Part shown: positions 61,538 through 64,000 of the stretch, piece by piece
How positions within the stretch are numbered: position 1 is the first letter of the stretch
How the letters are laid out: each line of letters opens with the position of its first letter
Made by a program: the position numbers and the translations under genes
Notes under the pieces: model-generated
Databases searched by the model: none
The model's input: the letters and a program-made list of their open reading frames with translations, nothing else
Told to the model about the DNA's origin: nothing
Origin: Albibeggiatoa sp964388965
GTDB lineage: Bacteria > Pseudomonadota > Gammaproteobacteria > Beggiatoales > Beggiatoaceae
Direction of reading: 5' to 3'
Assembly (NCBI GenBank): GCA_964388965.1
Contig: CAYMCP010000005.1
Coordinates: 12,714-76,713, forward strand
DNA: 64,000 bases

Positions 61538-62045
61538 GTATCCTGATCCTATTTGTTAATATTCACCAACACGCGGAAGAAAATCTCACGCGCTCCATGT
61601 TCGCTACGTTTTACAACAAAGTGACCGTTTGATGGCTAGACATTCTAATTTATAAGTGTCTGTCCAACTTGCGCGCTTTGATGTATACGCTTTGCGAACT
61701 CGCATCAACACTTTTTCACATTTAAAACACTTCTTGTTCTAAGCATTGCAAAAAGTTATCACGCTTGAGCGTCAACGAGCTAAGTACTGTCTTCACTCAT
61801 GACGAATCAAAGAATAGCATAACGTAAGCAAGAAAAATTTAAAACATCAAAAAGAGAATGTTTTTTAATACTAAAAACTTCATCATTTTGCCATAATCAA
61901 GTTGTTTTTACTGAAATATTTGCAAAATTCATCTACATGAAATCAAAATGTTAATTAACATAAGTTTTATTAGATTTTTTTATAAAAATGATAAAAATAT
62001 TTTATTGCAATCAAACAAAATCTCATAGATAACATGCTATTGTTT
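61538..62045. other. Intergenic region upstream of soxYZ
   Basis: 508 bp that must carry the soxY promoter. 61600-61790 has moderate GC and many short purine-rich words, 61850-62040 is very AT-rich. No repeat of the known families, no terminator or riboswitch could be recognised. Confidence 0.4.
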
Positions 62046-62984
62046 CTAATTCCACAGATCGGTAATTGCGGCAATACCCTGTCCACCATGCGCCCATGCA
62101 ATTGGAATATGTTGTTTTTGCATCCCTCCCAAAGCATAAATTGGAAAATTAGCTTGTTCAGTCAATTGCCAAAATTTTAACCAGCCTAACGGCGGAGCTT
62201 CAAGATGACTACGAGTCGGTTTTACTGCGCTGAGTACCGCAAAATCAATATTAATCTTTTGGGCTTGTTGTAAATCTTGTAGATGATGACAAGAAGCCGC
62301 CAGCCATAAATCATAAGGCAATGGTCGTTTTGTGTACTGATGCAATCGTTTAGCATTTAAATGCACCCCATGCGCACCAACCGATAAGGCTATTTCTGGC
62401 GTTGCGTTGACGAGCAGTTGCGCCCGATAACGCTCGCATAGGTTTAATGCCTTTTCTGCACAATGACAATATTCTTTTTCTGTTAAATGTTTGGCACGTA
62501 ATTGCACTAATTGTATGGATTTATCTAGGCTGCGTTCTAATTGGTAAAAAAATGTTTTGTCATGACATTGATCGGGCGTAATTAAATAGCGATCAGGTAA
62601 TTTTGTCACTCGAATAATGGGGTAATTAGCTGCTGGGAATTGTTTTTGTGATAAATTGTGTTTTGCGCACCATTCAACTGTCTGTCCTTCTTTTCCGTGT
62701 GCGTATCCTGTCCAGTTTTCTATTTGCCACACATCAAGTAATACCGTTTTATCGGAATAAGCGTGTTGAATACGGATTAATGGACGAGCTTGTTGTACAC
62801 TAATACCCAATTCCTCGTATAATTCACGTTGCAAAGCTTGTTCAACGGTTTCATTACTTTCTATTTTACCACCGGGAAATTCCCACAAACCACCCTGATG
62901 TGCCTGAATATCACGTAATGCAAGCAATATTTCATAACTCGCATTTGTAATAACACCTACAACAACATACATTGTATTTAACAT
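62046..62984 (-). CDS. Nudix hydrolase-ThiE-like fusion (MutT type)
   Basis: 312 residues. N-terminal Nudix domain (about 1-130) with the complete Nudix box, GGKIESNETVEQALQRELYE then ELGI, as in MutT 8-oxo-dGTP pyrophosphatases. The C-terminal half (about 140-312) is a thiamine-phosphate-synthase-like TIM barrel (LVQLRAKHLTEKEY, LVNATPEIALSVGAHGVHLN in part, ALGGM). Such fusions are common in gammaproteobacteria; the barrel often lacks thiamine activity. Probable role: cleaning 8-oxo-dGTP; the partner domain's function is open. Single gene, ATG at 62984. Confidence 0.88.
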   Translation of the reverse strand: MLNTMYVVVGVITNASYEILLALRDIQAHQGGLWEFPGGKIESNETVEQALQRELYEELGISVQQARPLIRIQHAYSDKTVLLDVWQIENWTGYAHGKEGQTVEWCAKHNLSQKQFPAANYPIIRVTKLPDRYLITPDQCHDKTFFYQLERSLDKSIQLVQLRAKHLTEKEYCHCAEKALNLCERYRAQLLVNATPEIALSVGAHGVHLNAKRLHQYTKRPLPYDLWLAASCHHLQDLQQAQKINIDFAVLSAVKPTRSHLEAPPLGWLKFWQLTEQANFPIYALGGMQKQHIPIAWAHGGQGIAAITDLWN

Positions 62985-63084
62985 AATTATTACATTTTTA
63001 TTGAATTAAATTCAACAAGATAGCAGAACAAATTCTCCACTCCTAAATTTTTCCCTAATTTGTAAGCTGGTAATAGAACGAAAC

Positions 63085-63705
63085 TCAGCTTGCCAAATAT
63101 TGTTTAGCGATATTCACCATTTTTTTACGCGAAAAGACAAATTGCCATTTTGAACCACCTTTTTGTCGCCATAATGCTGCTGAACGTACACCCGCTAATA
63201 ATAATACTCTAATTTTTTTAGCATTAACTTCATCTTCTAAAAAGCGTCGCTCACCGGTTACTTGAATACGTGGAGTAAATTGACTCATCGTGTCCAAATA
63301 CAAATTTGCTAAACAATCAAGCACTTTTTCATGAGCTAAATGGTAATGTTCAGCATAACTCATAGCTTCACGGATTCGGTTGCCTATGACAGACAATACT
63401 GTTTTGTCTTTTTGCAATTTGCGCTCTAACACTACCATGTTTAACACATAACGCATTAATTCATGATCAAAATCATCTCCTTCCTCTGCGCCAAATTGTT
63501 GAATAAGTAGCTTAAATCCTTGTCTTACACCCATAATGCCGTTATACACTTCGGCTGTAGAATCAGCGTCTAATTTTAAAATACTGGAAATCGCGGTTTC
63601 AAAATGGGACTGGTTAAGCAGACCTTGTTGAGCAATTTGTTTAACTAAATAAGCAGATTGGAAAAGTCCTGCTAGCGCAATAGTGCTATGTTGTATATCT
63701 TTCAT
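63085..63705 (-). CDS. hflD: HflD (DUF489)
   Basis: 206 residues, all-helical, of the HflD family (lysogenisation regulator in E. coli, membrane-peripheral). STIALAGLFQSAYLVKQIAQ at the N-terminus, LMRYVLNMVVLERKL and the C-terminal RVLLLAGVRSAALWRQKGGSKW in part are the typical blocks. In many gammaproteobacteria it is paired with mnmA or purB, which are not visible here. Its cellular function outside of phage lambda is unclear. Confidence 0.9.
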   Translation of the reverse strand: MKDIQHSTIALAGLFQSAYLVKQIAQQGLLNQSHFETAISSILKLDADSTAEVYNGIMGVRQGFKLLIQQFGAEEGDDFDHELMRYVLNMVVLERKLQKDKTVLSVIGNRIREAMSYAEHYHLAHEKVLDCLANLYLDTMSQFTPRIQVTGERRFLEDEVNAKKIRVLLLAGVRSAALWRQKGGSKWQFVFSRKKMVNIAKQYLAS

Positions 63706-63783
63706 TGTGTTACATCAATCTAAAATAAGTTAATATTATGTCATAATTTTATCAAATAGCACGTAAAACCGCGTCGTTCACCA

Positions 63784-63950
63784 GCAACTCTCATTTTAAA
63801 TTTTACATGGGAACTTGATGCTGAGAATTAAATCCATCCAACATAATGTTGTAGGACGCTGACGCACCCAATTGAGTGAAGACGCAGTGCGTCGTCACAA
63901 GGAAATTCTCGGTCACAAGGAAATTCTCGTTCTACGCACTGCGTAGAATG
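63784..63950. repeat. Palindromic repeat, disrupted copy
   Basis: Left arm GCAACTCTCATTTT (63784-63797), core GTAGGACGCTGACGCACCC, GACGCAGTGCGTCGTCAC, a tandem repeat of CACAAGGAAATTCTCG (63894-63929) and the hairpin TTCTACGCACTGCGTAGAA (63930-63948). Beyond 63950 the pattern seen in the other copies (CGCCACTGACG-like) is replaced by a different sequence. Confidence 0.75.
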
Positions 63951-64000
63951 GTGCGCCTGTAAAGGCACTTTATCAACATGGTGAAAGTCCGTGTAGGAGT
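63951..64000 (+). mobile_element. Probable group II intron, 5' end
   Basis: Starts GTGCGCC and contains GGTGAAAGTCC 30 bases later, the pattern of the first part of domain I in bacterial group II introns. It begins 2 bp behind the hairpin 63930-63948. Bacterial class C introns are known to insert behind stem-loops. Runs off the window; no reverse transcriptase can be seen. Confidence 0.6.

Noticed and set aside
1..64000. CRISPR array, tRNA, rRNA or riboswitch
   Set aside because: No regularly spaced direct repeats, no cloverleaf with conserved TTCRA arm, and no recognised aptamer core were found by reading both strands; short RNAs could still be missed without a covariance search.

Overview
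The window looks like a chromosomal segment of an AT-rich, sulfur-oxidising gammaproteobacterium of the Beggiatoa/Thiotrichales kind. This is an inference from gene content: SoxY and SoxZ, ATP sulfurylase, RnfE, AmtB/GlnK, LptD, HflD and type IV pilus-type retraction ATPases, together with very large multi-PAS hybrid kinases and many small intergenic repeats. No rRNA, tRNA or CRISPR array was seen.

Layout. 1-1.7 kb: 5' end of hisA, an MNT/HEPN toxin-antitoxin pair and a frameshifted YoeB-like remnant, closed by an inverted-repeat element. 1.7-10.2 kb: GT-C membrane protein, a response regulator/kinase, the trpD-trpC-folK run, a receiver protein with two cyclase domains, and a small lipoprotein. 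10.4-14.3 kb: two PilT/PilU-like ATPases around an unrecognised 438-residue protein. 14.4-15.1 kb: gene graveyard, with a brnT toxin gene split by a ~103 bp MITE and a metacaspase fragment. 15.3-29.9 kb: an FtsK-like protein that has lost its Walker motifs, a TMTC-like glycosyltransferase, msrA, nadE, mtaD, an exported superoxide-reductase-like protein, recX, anmK, kdsD, a LysR regulator and an AI-2E permease. 29.9-32.9 kb: decayed DNA, an Rpn-type nuclease and a second MNT/HEPN pair. 32.9-38.2 kb: glnK-amtB and an Anbu proteasome cluster (ATP-grasp, alpha-E, Anbu). 38.4-51.3 kb: housekeeping and accessory genes including FmdB, a PIG-L deacetylase, a TAXI binding protein, a mini DUF262 protein, rnfE, lptD, leuD, sat, a frameshifted MscS-like channel and hemF. 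51.4-60.7 kb: three consecutive histidine kinases spaced by 2-3 bp (929, 1771 and 392 residues). 60.8-63.7 kb: soxYZ, a Nudix-ThiE fusion and hflD. The window ends inside what looks like the 5' end of a group II intron.

How it fits together. SoxYZ carries sulfur intermediates during thiosulfate oxidation, and Sat can recover ATP from APS. RnfE is one subunit of an ion-coupled electron-transfer complex. The glnK-amtB pair handles ammonium. The kinases, cyclase protein and PilT-like ATPases suggest a motile cell that integrates many signals. The intergenic space is layered: a MITE sits inside another element, palindromic repeats recur between genes, and an intron starts right after a repeat hairpin.

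The strongest leads are the ATPase-dead FtsK paralogue, the PilT-like/unknown/PilT-like cassette, the asymmetric dual cyclase, the three-kinase operon with a shared C-terminal domain, and the MITE insertions whose pre-insertion sequence can be read directly.
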